From Candidatus Bathyarchaeota archaeon (lineage in GTDB: Archaea > Thermoproteota > Bathyarchaeia > EX4484-135 > B24-G1): DNA of 5,916 bases. This document shows positions 1-5,265 of this stretch, piece by piece. The notes beneath the pieces were generated by a model. That model saw nothing but the letters and a program-made list of their open reading frames with translations, did no database searches and was not told where the DNA came from. Location: assembly GCA_003662535.1 (NCBI GenBank), contig QMYG01000041.1, positions 1-5,916 of the forward strand, given 5' to 3'. The position numbers and the translations under genes were made by a program. Each line of letters starts with the position of its first letter. Within the stretch, counting starts at the first letter, position 1.

Positions 1-1
1 C

Positions 2-586
2 AGGGAAGAGGCGGAGAAGAGGGCGAAGGAGCTGCTTGAGTCCGTCGGGATACTTCCTGACAGGTTTAACGATTATCCACACCAGTTTAGTGGCGGGATG
101 AGGCAGAGGGTGATGATAGCCCTTGCACTAGCTTTGAATCCAGACCTGATAATCGCTGACGAACCTACCACGGCGCTAGACGTGATAATTCAGGCGCAAA
201 TACTAGAATTAATGAAGGAGTTGAAGAAGAAATTCAACGCTGGGATAATACTGATAACGCATGACATAAGTATTGTAGCGGAAATGGCTGACAGGATTGC
301 ACTCATGTATGCTGGACAACTTATGGAGTTCTCCGATGCGCTCTCCATCTTCGAGGAGCCGCTACACCCCTACACCGAAGCACTGCTCCAATCGATTCCG
401 AACATCCAGTTGTCGGACCAGAAGCTGAGGTATATTCCCGGCTCGCCCCCAGACCTGATAAATCCTCCGAGTGGATGCAGGTTCCATCCGAGGTGCCCCT
501 ATGCCATGGATGTGTGCAGGGTGAAGGAGCCTCCTATGATTGAGGTTGAGAAGGGACGTATGGTTAAGTGCTTTAAGTATTCTTAG
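2..586 (+). CDS. dppD: Oligopeptide/dipeptide-type ABC transporter ATPase, DppD/OppD-like (5' truncated)
   Basis: This is the C-terminal 194 residues of a cytoplasmic ATPase that would power a peptide (or, in many archaea, oligosaccharide) importer. The reading frame is open to the left edge, so the first internal ATG at 98 is not the start: the ABC signature FSGGMRQR begins before it (visible residues 29-36). After it come Walker B LIIADEP with catalytic Glu (49-55), the D-loop ALD (58-60) and the switch His in ITHD (residue 87). Walker A and the Q-loop lie outside the window. The tail has the oligo_HPY region with [13 protein letters not shown] (121-133), then [12 protein letters not shown] and four cysteines at 159, 165, 172 and 190. 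This C-x5-C-x6-C-x17-C array resembles the [4Fe-4S] site known in Dpp ATPases. Its stop overlaps the Shine-Dalgarno of the next ATPase gene, so the two are co-transcribed. Substrate-binding protein and permease genes are probably upstream (inference). The substrate cannot be read from the ATPase. Confidence 0.95.
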   Translation, partial: REEAEKRAKELLESVGILPDRFNDYPHQFSGGMRQRVMIALALALNPDLIIADEPTTALDVIIQAQILELMKELKKKFNAGIILITHDISIVAEMADRIALMYAGQLMEFSDALSIFEEPLHPYTEALLQSIPNIQLSDQKLRYIPGSPPDLINPPSGCRFHPRCPYAMDVCRVKEPPMIEVEKGRMVKCFKYS

Positions 587-591
587 GGGGG
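585..591 (+). promoter_or_regulatory. Shine-Dalgarno of the second ATPase, overlapping the dppD stop
   Basis: AGGGGGG overlaps the TAG stop of the upstream gene. It lies 9 nt before ATG 601, but only 3 nt before GTG 595 and directly against TTG 592. Normal spacing therefore favours ATG 601 as the start and implies coupled translation of the two ATPase subunits. Confidence 0.6.
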
Positions 592-600
592 TTGGTGTGG

Positions 601-1587
601 ATGGTGGAGCAGATATTGAGTGTTTCAGGGCTGAAGAAGTATTTTCCAGTTCAGAAGAGCTTCGTGGAGAGACTCCTAAGCGGGAAGGTTGATTATGTTA
701 AGGCTGTTGATGGGATAGATTTCGAGATTAGGAAGGGTGAAATATTCACGCTTGCAGGAGAAACGGGCTGCGGGAAAACGACTACTGGGAGGCTAATTGT
801 GAGGCTAATTGAGCCAACAGCTGGAAAAATAGTGTTTGAGGGGAGGGACATAACGCATCTGAGGGGTGAGGAGTTGAGGAAACTTAGAAGACGCCTGCAA
901 ATAGTCTTTCAAGACCCCTATGCATCCCTTAACCCCAGAATGCGTGTAGGTGATGCCGTGAAGCACCCTCTGGAGATACATGGAATAGCTGAAGGTGGCG
1001 AGGCAAAGAAGCTTGTTTTGGAGATGCTTGAGAGGGTGGGCTTAACGCCACCCGAACAGTTCTACAACGCCTATCCACACCAGCTGAGCGGAGGAGAAAG
1101 GCAGAGGGTTGCCCTAGCCAGAGCCATGATACTTAAGCCAGACTTCGTGGTCGCAGACGAGCCAGTCTCAATGATAGACGTTTCTCTAAGAGCCAGAATC
1201 CTCGAACTCATGCTAGAGCTTAAACGGGAACTGGACGTGACCTACCTTTTCATCACGCACGACTTGGCGGTTGCGAAGTATATTTCGAATCGTATCGCCG
1301 TTATGTACCTTGGAAAGATCGTGGAAATAGCTGAGACTAGGGAGTTCTTCACTAATCCTCAGCATCCATACACTATGGCGTTGATTTCTGCTATTCCTGT
1401 TCCAGACCCGAAGGCGAAGAGGGAGCGTGTGATTCTGAAGGGTGAGACTCCTAATCCGATAAATCCCCCAAGCGGCTGTAGGTTTCATACGAGGTGCCCA
1501 TACAAGATGGATATATGCTCCGTCGAGGAGCCACAGCTGTTAGATATAGGGAATGGGCATTATGTGGCCTGTCATAGGGTCTCTTGA
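601..1587 (+). CDS. dppF: Oligopeptide/dipeptide-type ABC transporter ATPase, DppF/OppF-like
   Basis: This is the complete second ATPase subunit of the importer, 328 residues from ATG 601, the usual length for the family. Longer readings from TTG 592 or GTG 595 add only three or two residues. Visible motifs in order: Walker A GETGCGKTT (53-61, with Thr where GESGCGKST is usual), Q-loop VFQDPYASLNPR (Q104), signature LSGGERQR (162-169), Walker B FVVADEP (182-188), D-loop SMIDVS and switch His 220 in ITHD. The C-terminal oligo_HPY region contains QHPYTMALISAIP, then cysteines 293, 299, 306 and 324 with the same spacing as in the upstream subunit. The N-terminal insert around LLSGKVDYVKAVDGIDF is typical of OppF/DppF rather than OppD. 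It would pair with DppD on the cytoplasmic face of two permeases. The stop lies 7 bp from the stop of the converging NAD salvage operon. Confidence 0.96.
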   Translation: MVEQILSVSGLKKYFPVQKSFVERLLSGKVDYVKAVDGIDFEIRKGEIFTLAGETGCGKTTTGRLIVRLIEPTAGKIVFEGRDITHLRGEELRKLRRRLQIVFQDPYASLNPRMRVGDAVKHPLEIHGIAEGGEAKKLVLEMLERVGLTPPEQFYNAYPHQLSGGERQRVALARAMILKPDFVVADEPVSMIDVSLRARILELMLELKRELDVTYLFITHDLAVAKYISNRIAVMYLGKIVEIAETREFFTNPQHPYTMALISAIPVPDPKAKRERVILKGETPNPINPPSGCRFHTRCPYKMDICSVEEPQLLDIGNGHYVACHRVS

Positions 1588-1592
1588 GCGGC

Positions 1593-1617
1593 TTTTACTG
1601 TTCTAGTGTCATTTTTT
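1593..1617 (+). terminator. Possible T-tract terminator of the transporter operon
   Basis: Downstream of the dppF stop the plus strand has TTTT at 1593-1596 and TTTTTT at 1612-1617, with no convincing stem. Archaeal termination often needs only such T-tracts. The site lies inside the 3' end of the converging pncB gene, where A-rich lysine and glutamate codons on the minus strand could produce the same T-runs by chance, so the call is tentative. Confidence 0.35.
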
Positions 1618-2794
1618 CTAGTTGTGTTAGGACGTATTCCCTGATTTTCTTTGGTTCTGGGAGTTCTGCCACTATTTCTCCGTTTTTTATTAGTGGTTTT
1701 AGTAGTGGCTGTGTTTTTCCTCCGCATTTTGGGCATTTTGGCATCGTGTCGTTGTAGGGCTTGACTACGTCTACCATGCAGTTTTCGCATCTCCAGACCT
1801 GCTTCTTACCCCCGAGCTTACCCCTCTTCGCCACGGGCCTCCCATCAATTTCCACTATATCCATTGCGAAGTCTACTACAGGAGCGTTGCTAATCGACGT
1901 GCCAACTCCGAAAGCTTCTGCGCCAGCCTCCTTGTATTTAAGCACCGAGTATTCGTCCAACCCCCCGGAAAGGAATATCTTGACGTTCCTGTATCCACGT
2001 AGGTCTAGTTCCCAGCGTACCTCCCTGATTATCTCGGCGAAGTCTCCACGTCTGGAGCCCGGTGTGTCCAGTCTGACTGCGAAGAGCTTGTCTTTTAGGG
2101 TTTCAGCAGCCATTACTGCTTCTATTTTCTCGTCGTAGTATGTGTCTACTAGGGCTACTCTTGGCACGTCTGGTGGCATTAGTTCGTCGAAGGCCTTCCA
2201 CGCCTCTACTTGGCTTCCGAGAACGATTATTAGTGCGTGTGGCATCGTCCCGACGGGCTTCATTCCTATTGTTTCCGCTCCTTTGAGGCTTGAAACTGCG
2301 TCTAATCCGCCTATGTAGGAGGCCCTATCTATCATTGGGCATAGGGCGGGGTGCATCCGCCTGATCCCGAAGGCTACCACTATGCAGTCTCCAGCAGCCT
2401 TCTTCACACGAGCCGCCTTGGTAGACACTCCCGAGGCCTGACAGAGCATTCCTAGGAGGGGTGTTTCGTAGACGCAGAACTGCCCGTAGGGCCCCTCAAT
2501 GAACATGACTGGAACCCTAAAGCCACAGTAGTCCTTAGGCCTGAATATCGTGCCCTCCGGCATGGAGTAGACGTCTACTTGGCGGCCCTCCATGAGCTTG
2601 GCGACTTCCTCCACGCCGCATAGCACTGCCCAGGGCCAGCCCTCGGGGAGGTCTCCTGAGGTGATTTCCGCCACGACGTGCGTGTCTAGCTTTCCCCTCT
2701 CCTTCAGTATTTTTATTGTTCTTGTGAAGTAGACGTCTGTGGTTTTTCCCTCCATGATTTCCTCGTCTGTCGCAACGAAGAACCTACGGCTCAA
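1595..2794 (-). CDS. pncB: Nicotinate phosphoribosyltransferase, archaeal type with zinc ribbon
   Basis: This cytoplasmic enzyme would convert nicotinate and PRPP to nicotinate mononucleotide, the committed step of NAD salvage by the Preiss-Handler route. At 399 residues it fits the archaeal family (the structurally known Thermoplasma enzyme is about 390). Recognisable stretches are YETPLLGMLCQASG (109-122), GIRRMHPA (143-150), VDTYYDEK (217-223 region), RLDTPGSRRGD (241-251), SGGLDE (276-281) in the phosphate-binding half of the barrel, and GVGTSISNAPVVDF (296-309). The C-terminus holds CENC (336-339) and CPKC (354-357), a zinc-ribbon-like CxxC pair known in archaeal members. The start is TTG, supported by GAGGGG 8 nt upstream. 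It lies 19 nt after the pncA stop, so it is the second gene of a pncA-pncB operon. The protein could also be labelled NAPRTase family without a symbol; the reaction is well supported by the motifs and the neighbour. Confidence 0.94.
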   Translation of the reverse strand: MSRRFFVATDEEIMEGKTTDVYFTRTIKILKERGKLDTHVVAEITSGDLPEGWPWAVLCGVEEVAKLMEGRQVDVYSMPEGTIFRPKDYCGFRVPVMFIEGPYGQFCVYETPLLGMLCQASGVSTKAARVKKAAGDCIVVAFGIRRMHPALCPMIDRASYIGGLDAVSSLKGAETIGMKPVGTMPHALIIVLGSQVEAWKAFDELMPPDVPRVALVDTYYDEKIEAVMAAETLKDKLFAVRLDTPGSRRGDFAEIIREVRWELDLRGYRNVKIFLSGGLDEYSVLKYKEAGAEAFGVGTSISNAPVVDFAMDIVEIDGRPVAKRGKLGGKKQVWRCENCMVDVVKPYNDTMPKCPKCGGKTQPLLKPLIKNGEIVAELPEPKKIREYVLTQLEKMTLEQ

Positions 2795-2802
2795 AATCCC
2801 AA

Positions 2803-2808
2803 CCCCTC
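2803..2808 (-). promoter_or_regulatory. Shine-Dalgarno deciding the TTG start of pncB
   Basis: On the minus strand GAGGGG lies 8 nt before TTG 2794-2792, in the 19-nt gap after the nicotinamidase stop. The spacing supports the unusual TTG as the true start. Confidence 0.65.
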
Positions 2809-2813
2809 TGGCA

Positions 2814-3353
2814 CTAAAGCCTACCTATTAGGTCCTCCGTCTTAGTGATTTCGCAACCATAGATGTTCTTCATGTATTCCAGTGCGGCTCTGTGTCGCTC
2901 CTCGCTGAGGCTGTCCACGCAGTCCTCGGGGACTATTATGTGGTAGCCCCTGAAGAAGGCGTCGGCCGCTGTGTGCTGGACGCACACGTCCGTAACGAGT
3001 CCTGTGAGGATTAGTGTGTCTACGTCTAGCTCCCTTAGGAGTAGGTCTAGGTGCGTTGAGTAGAAGGCGCTGTATCTGCGTTTCTTCACGACGTAGTCCG
3101 CCTCTGTAGGCTTAAGCTCCTCGATGACCTCCGCTCCCCAAGTCCCCTCAACTGCGTGCTCGGGCCAAAGCCTAAACTCCCTGTCTACACCCTTAATGTG
3201 GCTGTCATTCGTGTAAATCACTGGGATTTTCCTACTTCTGGCGTGTTCAACCAGCTTTCTTATGTTTGGTATTATTCTCTGGGCCCTGTCAACCTTCAAA
3301 GCCCCGTGGACAAAGTCGTTCAGCATATCTATAACTAGGACTGCGGCCTTCAC
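2814..3353 (-). CDS. pncA: Nicotinamidase (isochorismatase-like hydrolase)
   Basis: This enzyme would hydrolyse nicotinamide to nicotinate and ammonia, supplying the phosphoribosyltransferase encoded just downstream. From GTG 3353 it is 179 residues, the size of archaeal nicotinamidases such as that of Pyrococcus horikoshii. The catalytic triad is visible: Asp9 in VLVIDMLNDF, Lys91 just before RRYSAF, and Cys124 in GLVTDVCVQHTA. Metal ligands are likely Asp50 and His52 in TNDSH and His66 in WPEHAVEGT, as in known PncA structures. A TTG at 3356 is in frame but sits only 2 nt after the six-G Shine-Dalgarno, whereas GTG 3353 is 5 nt away, so GTG is preferred. Other members of the superfamily (isochorismatase, ureidoacrylate amidohydrolase) are possible from the fold alone, but the metal-site residues and the downstream NAPRTase gene make nicotinamidase the best call. 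Confidence 0.93.
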   Translation of the reverse strand: MKAAVLVIDMLNDFVHGALKVDRAQRIIPNIRKLVEHARSRKIPVIYTNDSHIKGVDREFRLWPEHAVEGTWGAEVIEELKPTEADYVVKKRRYSAFYSTHLDLLLRELDVDTLILTGLVTDVCVQHTAADAFFRGYHIIVPEDCVDSLSEERHRAALEYMKNIYGCEITKTEDLIGRL

Positions 3354-3358
3354 CAAAT

Positions 3359-3364
3359 CCCCCC
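3359..3364 (-). promoter_or_regulatory. Shine-Dalgarno (six G) of pncA
   Basis: A run of six G on the minus strand precedes GTG 3353 by 5 nt and TTG 3356 by 2 nt. It can pair with the C-rich 3' end of archaeal 16S rRNA and favours the GTG start. Confidence 0.55.
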
Positions 3365-3393
3365 AAACCCAAGAGAGGGTTCAACCAAACCTC

Positions 3394-3401
3394 TTATATA
3401 A
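3394..3401 (-). promoter_or_regulatory. TATA box of the pncA-pncB operon
   Basis: TTATATAA lies about 44 nt upstream of the pncA start on the minus strand, inside the 99-bp gap after lplA. An archaeal start site about 25 nt downstream of its centre would fall near 3372, leaving a leader of roughly 20 nt that contains the Shine-Dalgarno. The box is itself palindromic, but no plus-strand gene follows, so it is assigned to the minus strand. Confidence 0.65.
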
Positions 3402-3416
3402 CTACCCCACCCGGCG

Positions 3417-3437
3417 CAAGAAAACCTGCGAAAAGGT
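3417..3437 (-). terminator. Weak stem-loop plus T-tract after the short lipoate ligase
   Basis: Read on the minus strand, ACCT (3437-3434) can pair with AGGT (3427-3424) across a six-base loop, and TTTTCTTG follows. This lies about 20 nt after the TAA at 3458-3456 and just before the pncA promoter. The stem is only 4 bp, so the T-rich tract is the main signal. Confidence 0.4.
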
Positions 3438-3455
3438 GAGGGGGGCTCTTTCTTT

Positions 3456-4175
3456 TTAGGCACTGACTAGGGTTTGTGGGTATAGCCTGATAGCCTCCTC
3501 CATTTCCCAAGGGCTGATGCTTCCGGCTGTGAATTCTGCGTTGAACTGGCTGGAGAAGCCCCAAGTTAGTGCTTCTATTATTGCGTCTTGGTCTGGTGCG
3601 GCTCCTAGGGCTTCGCTTAGGTTTGCGACTTCGACTTTCAGGTTTTTTAGCACCTTTCTCAGGATTTTTAGGTCTGCGTTTATCAGTAGAGTCCCATGTA
3701 TGAGTAGGCTTTTCCTCTTCATGTAGGCGGCCATGCGCGATATTTTTCCGTGTTTTAGGTAGACGCTGTTGGGCGGGACGAACTCTGCTGTGAATCCTAG
3801 GGCACGTAGTCCTGATATTAGGGCTTCACCAGCCATTTTGAAGGCTGATGTTGCGCTCTTCACGCCTATGCTCTCCTTTTCCGCTATTATGCTCCAGTTT
3901 AGGTTCCCCTCGTCGTGGTAGACTGCGCCTCCGCCTGTGAAGCGCCTCACAACCTGAACGCCGTAGGTCTTGCAGGCTTCGAAGTCTACCTCTTCTCTGG
4001 CGTTTTGGTGCTTACCAATGACGACTGAGGGCGGATTCACCCAGAACCTCAGCGTCGCAGGAGATTTGCCCCTCTCGACGGATAGGAGTATTGCTTGGTC
4101 TAGGGCTACGTTCAGGCCCGGCGTCTCAAGCTCCAGTTTCAGGAGCCTCCACCGTGCCACGTCAGGGCACCACAT
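3456..4175 (-). CDS. lplA: Short LplA-like lipoate (or octanoate) protein ligase/transferase, catalytic domain only
   Basis: This 239-residue member of the BPL/LplA/LipB cofactor-transferase superfamily would attach lipoate or a related acyl group to lysines of lipoyl-domain proteins. The hallmark RRFTGGGAVYHDEGNLN (77-93) matches the ligand-binding RRxxGGGxVxHD loop. GKIS with Lys144 matches the conserved lysine loop, and HGTLLINADLKIL (160-172) is the strand after it. In E. coli LplA the lysine loop continues S-G-S-A, but here it reads S-R-M-A, so the conserved Gly is Arg147 (codon CGC). No LplB-type accessory domain is present, so it may be a lipoate ligase needing a partner in trans, as with the two-part Thermoplasma LplA-LplB, or a LipM-like transferase. 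The ATG at 4175 has no Shine-Dalgarno but sits about 29 nt from a TATA-like box, which suggests a leaderless message. GTG 4160 is an alternative start giving MARWRLLKLE. Confidence 0.85.
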   Translation of the reverse strand: MWCPDVARWRLLKLELETPGLNVALDQAILLSVERGKSPATLRFWVNPPSVVIGKHQNAREEVDFEACKTYGVQVVRRFTGGGAVYHDEGNLNWSIIAEKESIGVKSATSAFKMAGEALISGLRALGFTAEFVPPNSVYLKHGKISRMAAYMKRKSLLIHGTLLINADLKILRKVLKNLKVEVANLSEALGAAPDQDAIIEALTWGFSSQFNAEFTAGSISPWEMEEAIRLYPQTLVSA

Positions 4176-4200
4176 ATTAATTGTTAAGGGGGAAATCCAA

Positions 4201-4208
4201 TAATATTA
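4201..4208. promoter_or_regulatory. Palindromic TATA-like box between divergent genes
   Basis: TAATATTA lies in the 63-bp gap between the divergent starts at 4175 (-) and 4239 (+). Its centre is about 29 nt from the minus-strand ATG, the normal distance for a leaderless archaeal transcript, and about 34 nt from the plus-strand ATG, allowing a very short leader. Because the box reads the same on both strands it could serve either gene; the minus-strand assignment is the firmer. Confidence 0.5.
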
Positions 4209-4238
4209 TGGTCGTTCCGGCCCGGAGCCTCTTGCTGG

Positions 4239-4775
4239 ATGGCTTGGGGGACGGGTGAGGTGGGGGAGCGGGTAGATAAGCTCGACCAGAGGGTAACAGT
4301 TGTGCTTCGTGAGGGTGGCTCGGCTAGGTGGTGCTACGACATAACCTGCGTGGCGCATGGGAGATTTGGGTGGCTTAAGGGCTACAGCGCCACTAGGATG
4401 CGGTATGCACCATACAATTTCTGGTATACATCTCCGATAACCTCAGTCCGTGTTGAGCCGGGTCGTGGAGGGGGCTACGCGGTTGTGCTATACTTCCAGC
4501 CTAAGGCGATTAAGCCTAGGCAGCAGTTCCACCTGAGCTTCTCCTTCGACCTCAACCCGACTTGGGACTGGTATCAGCTCAGATTCACGGAGAAAATCCT
4601 GAATGACGCCAGATATACCGAGATGTCCTTCCTGCTTCCGAAGGGCTATACGCTGGCCTGGTCGAACAGGCCCCCAGACAAGATAGTTGATGCTGGGGCT
4701 CCTCTCCTCGTCTGGGCGCTCACCATACCTAATGCAGTCTACCAGTTCGACTTCGTTTTGAGGCCTGCGGCTTAA
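4239..4775 (+). CDS. Unrecognised tryptophan-rich, probably beta-rich protein
   Basis: I do not recognise a family for this 178-residue protein. It has eight tryptophans and many Tyr/Phe in alternating hydrophobic-polar stretches (for example RVTVVL at 17-23, YAVVLYF at 80-86, FHLSFSFDL at 97-105, YQFDFVLRP at 168-176). That pattern suggests a beta-sandwich or barrel. Two cysteines sit close together (32 and 37). There is no signal peptide and no membrane segment, so it is probably cytoplasmic. The ATG at 4239 has GGAG 11 nt upstream and a TATA-like box 34 nt upstream; an in-frame GTG at 4260 is an alternative. It is divergent from the short lipoate ligase and 168 bp before the SSB gene. A 151-residue frame on the opposite strand (4488-4943) covers part of it but looks like a shadow. 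That this strand is coding rests on length, composition and the lack of a better alternative. Confidence 0.7.
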   Translation: MAWGTGEVGERVDKLDQRVTVVLREGGSARWCYDITCVAHGRFGWLKGYSATRMRYAPYNFWYTSPITSVRVEPGRGGGYAVVLYFQPKAIKPRQQFHLSFSFDLNPTWDWYQLRFTEKILNDARYTEMSFLLPKGYTLAWSNRPPDKIVDAGAPLLVWALTIPNAVYQFDFVLRPAA

Positions 4776-4826
4776 CGGGTCTTTCATGGCGAGGCTAGGC
4801 TGGCTTCTGCAGGGAACTCGGCAAAC

Positions 4827-4834
4827 TTTATATG
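4827..4834 (+). promoter_or_regulatory. TATA box before the structured leader and SSB gene
   Basis: TTTATATG, preceded by GCAAAC as a plausible BRE, lies in the 168-bp gap upstream of the OB-fold gene. A start site about 25 nt from its centre would fall near 4853-4858, at the left edge of the inverted-repeat block, giving a leader of roughly 90 nt. Confidence 0.55.
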
Positions 4835-4850
4835 TTAGATGCTGCACTAT

Positions 4851-4910
4851 GCCCTCAAGCCTTACACAGAACCCTCTGAGGCTTGGAGCCGAAAGATGGT
4901 TCTGTCGGGC
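4851..4910 (+). promoter_or_regulatory. Candidate structured leader RNA (nested hairpin or H-type pseudoknot)
   Basis: Several complementary segments interlock here. ACAGAACC (4866-4873) pairs with GGTTCTGT (4898-4905), 8 bp. CTCAAGCCT (4854-4862) pairs with AGGCTTGGAG (4879-4888), 9 bp with one bulged G. Their order A-B-A'-B' is that of an H-type pseudoknot, with a 3-nt first loop, a 5-nt junction and a 9-nt A-rich last loop (4889-4897). Alternatively GGCT (4880-4883) pairs with AGCC (4887-4890), which with TCT/AGA (4875-4877/4894-4896) extends the 8-bp helix into one long hairpin. GCCC (4851-4854) can also close on GGGC (4907-4910). It could be a regulatory leader of the SSB gene or an independent small RNA. 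I do not recognise a known riboswitch class. Confidence 0.4.
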
Positions 4911-4943
4911 TGAAAATAGGGAAAGGAGAGTGGAAAGAAGCAA

Positions 4944-5255
4944 ATGAACGTTTCGGATTTGAGGGTTGGAATGCGGCGTGTAGACATAACTGTCAAGGTC
5001 TTGGAGATAAGCGAGGTTCGTGAGGTTACATCACGCTACGACGGGAAGATGCATAGAGTCGCCACTGCCGTTGTCTCAGACGACACCGGCTCCATCAAGC
5101 TCGCCCTCTGGGACGACAACATAGACAGGGTCGGCGTAAACTATGTGATACGCATCGAGAACGGCTATGTAACCACCTTCATGGGTGAGCCTCAGCTGAA
5201 TGTAGGCCGATACGGAACCCTCAGAGTTCTTGAGGAAGAAGAGGAACAGAGCTAA
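4944..5255 (+). CDS. ssb: Single-stranded DNA-binding protein, Sulfolobus-type single OB fold
   Basis: This 103-residue protein aligns well with the OB fold of the Sulfolobus solfataricus SSB: LRVGMRRVDITVKVLEISEVREV, then VSDDTGSIKLALW and YVIRIENGYVTTF. The three DNA-stacking aromatics of that SSB (Trp56, Trp75, Phe79, from memory) correspond to Trp56, Tyr75 and Phe79 here, at the same positions. It would bind single-stranded DNA, and perhaps RNA, in replication and repair. The Sulfolobus protein continues into a Gly/Arg-rich acidic tail of about 40 residues; here the protein ends soon after the fold in an EEEEEQS acid stretch, so the partner-binding tail is minimal. The nearest Shine-Dalgarno-like sequence, GGAG at 4925-4928, is 15 nt from the ATG, which is rather far. 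The stop is 10 bp from the stop of the converging second ligase. A role as a generic OB-fold nucleic-acid-binding protein cannot be excluded. Confidence 0.88.
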   Translation: MNVSDLRVGMRRVDITVKVLEISEVREVTSRYDGKMHRVATAVVSDDTGSIKLALWDDNIDRVGVNYVIRIENGYVTTFMGEPQLNVGRYGTLRVLEEEEEQS

Positions 5256-5265
5256 GAGGAAGAGC

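Noticed and set aside
98..586. Taking ATG 98 as the start of the first ATPase
   Set aside because: It lies within the ABC signature FSGGMRQR; upstream codons encode typical family sequence, so the gene is truncated by the window edge.
1213..1488. Minus-strand open frame inside dppF, and similar shadows inside pncB, lplA and pncA
   Set aside because: The frames opposite or overlapping have strong family motifs throughout; the shadow translations show none.
4851..4910. Fluoride (crcB) riboswitch or a tRNA-like element
   Set aside because: There is some similarity in GGGC-CTGAAAA and GATGG words and GGTTC, but the order and spacing of conserved bases do not match the crcB consensus, and no cloverleaf can be formed.
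4838..4913. C/D box small RNA suggested by GATG at 4838 and 4895 and CTGA at 4876 and 4910
   Set aside because: The C-like boxes match only the GATG core, the first spacer is over 30 nt instead of about 12, and the boxes are built into a long perfect helix, unlike open C/D guides. The hairpin/pseudoknot reading fits better.
4488..4943. 151-residue open frame on the minus strand
   Set aside because: It is mostly antisense to the 178-residue plus-strand gene, shows no recognisable domain and has no promoter or Shine-Dalgarno of its own.
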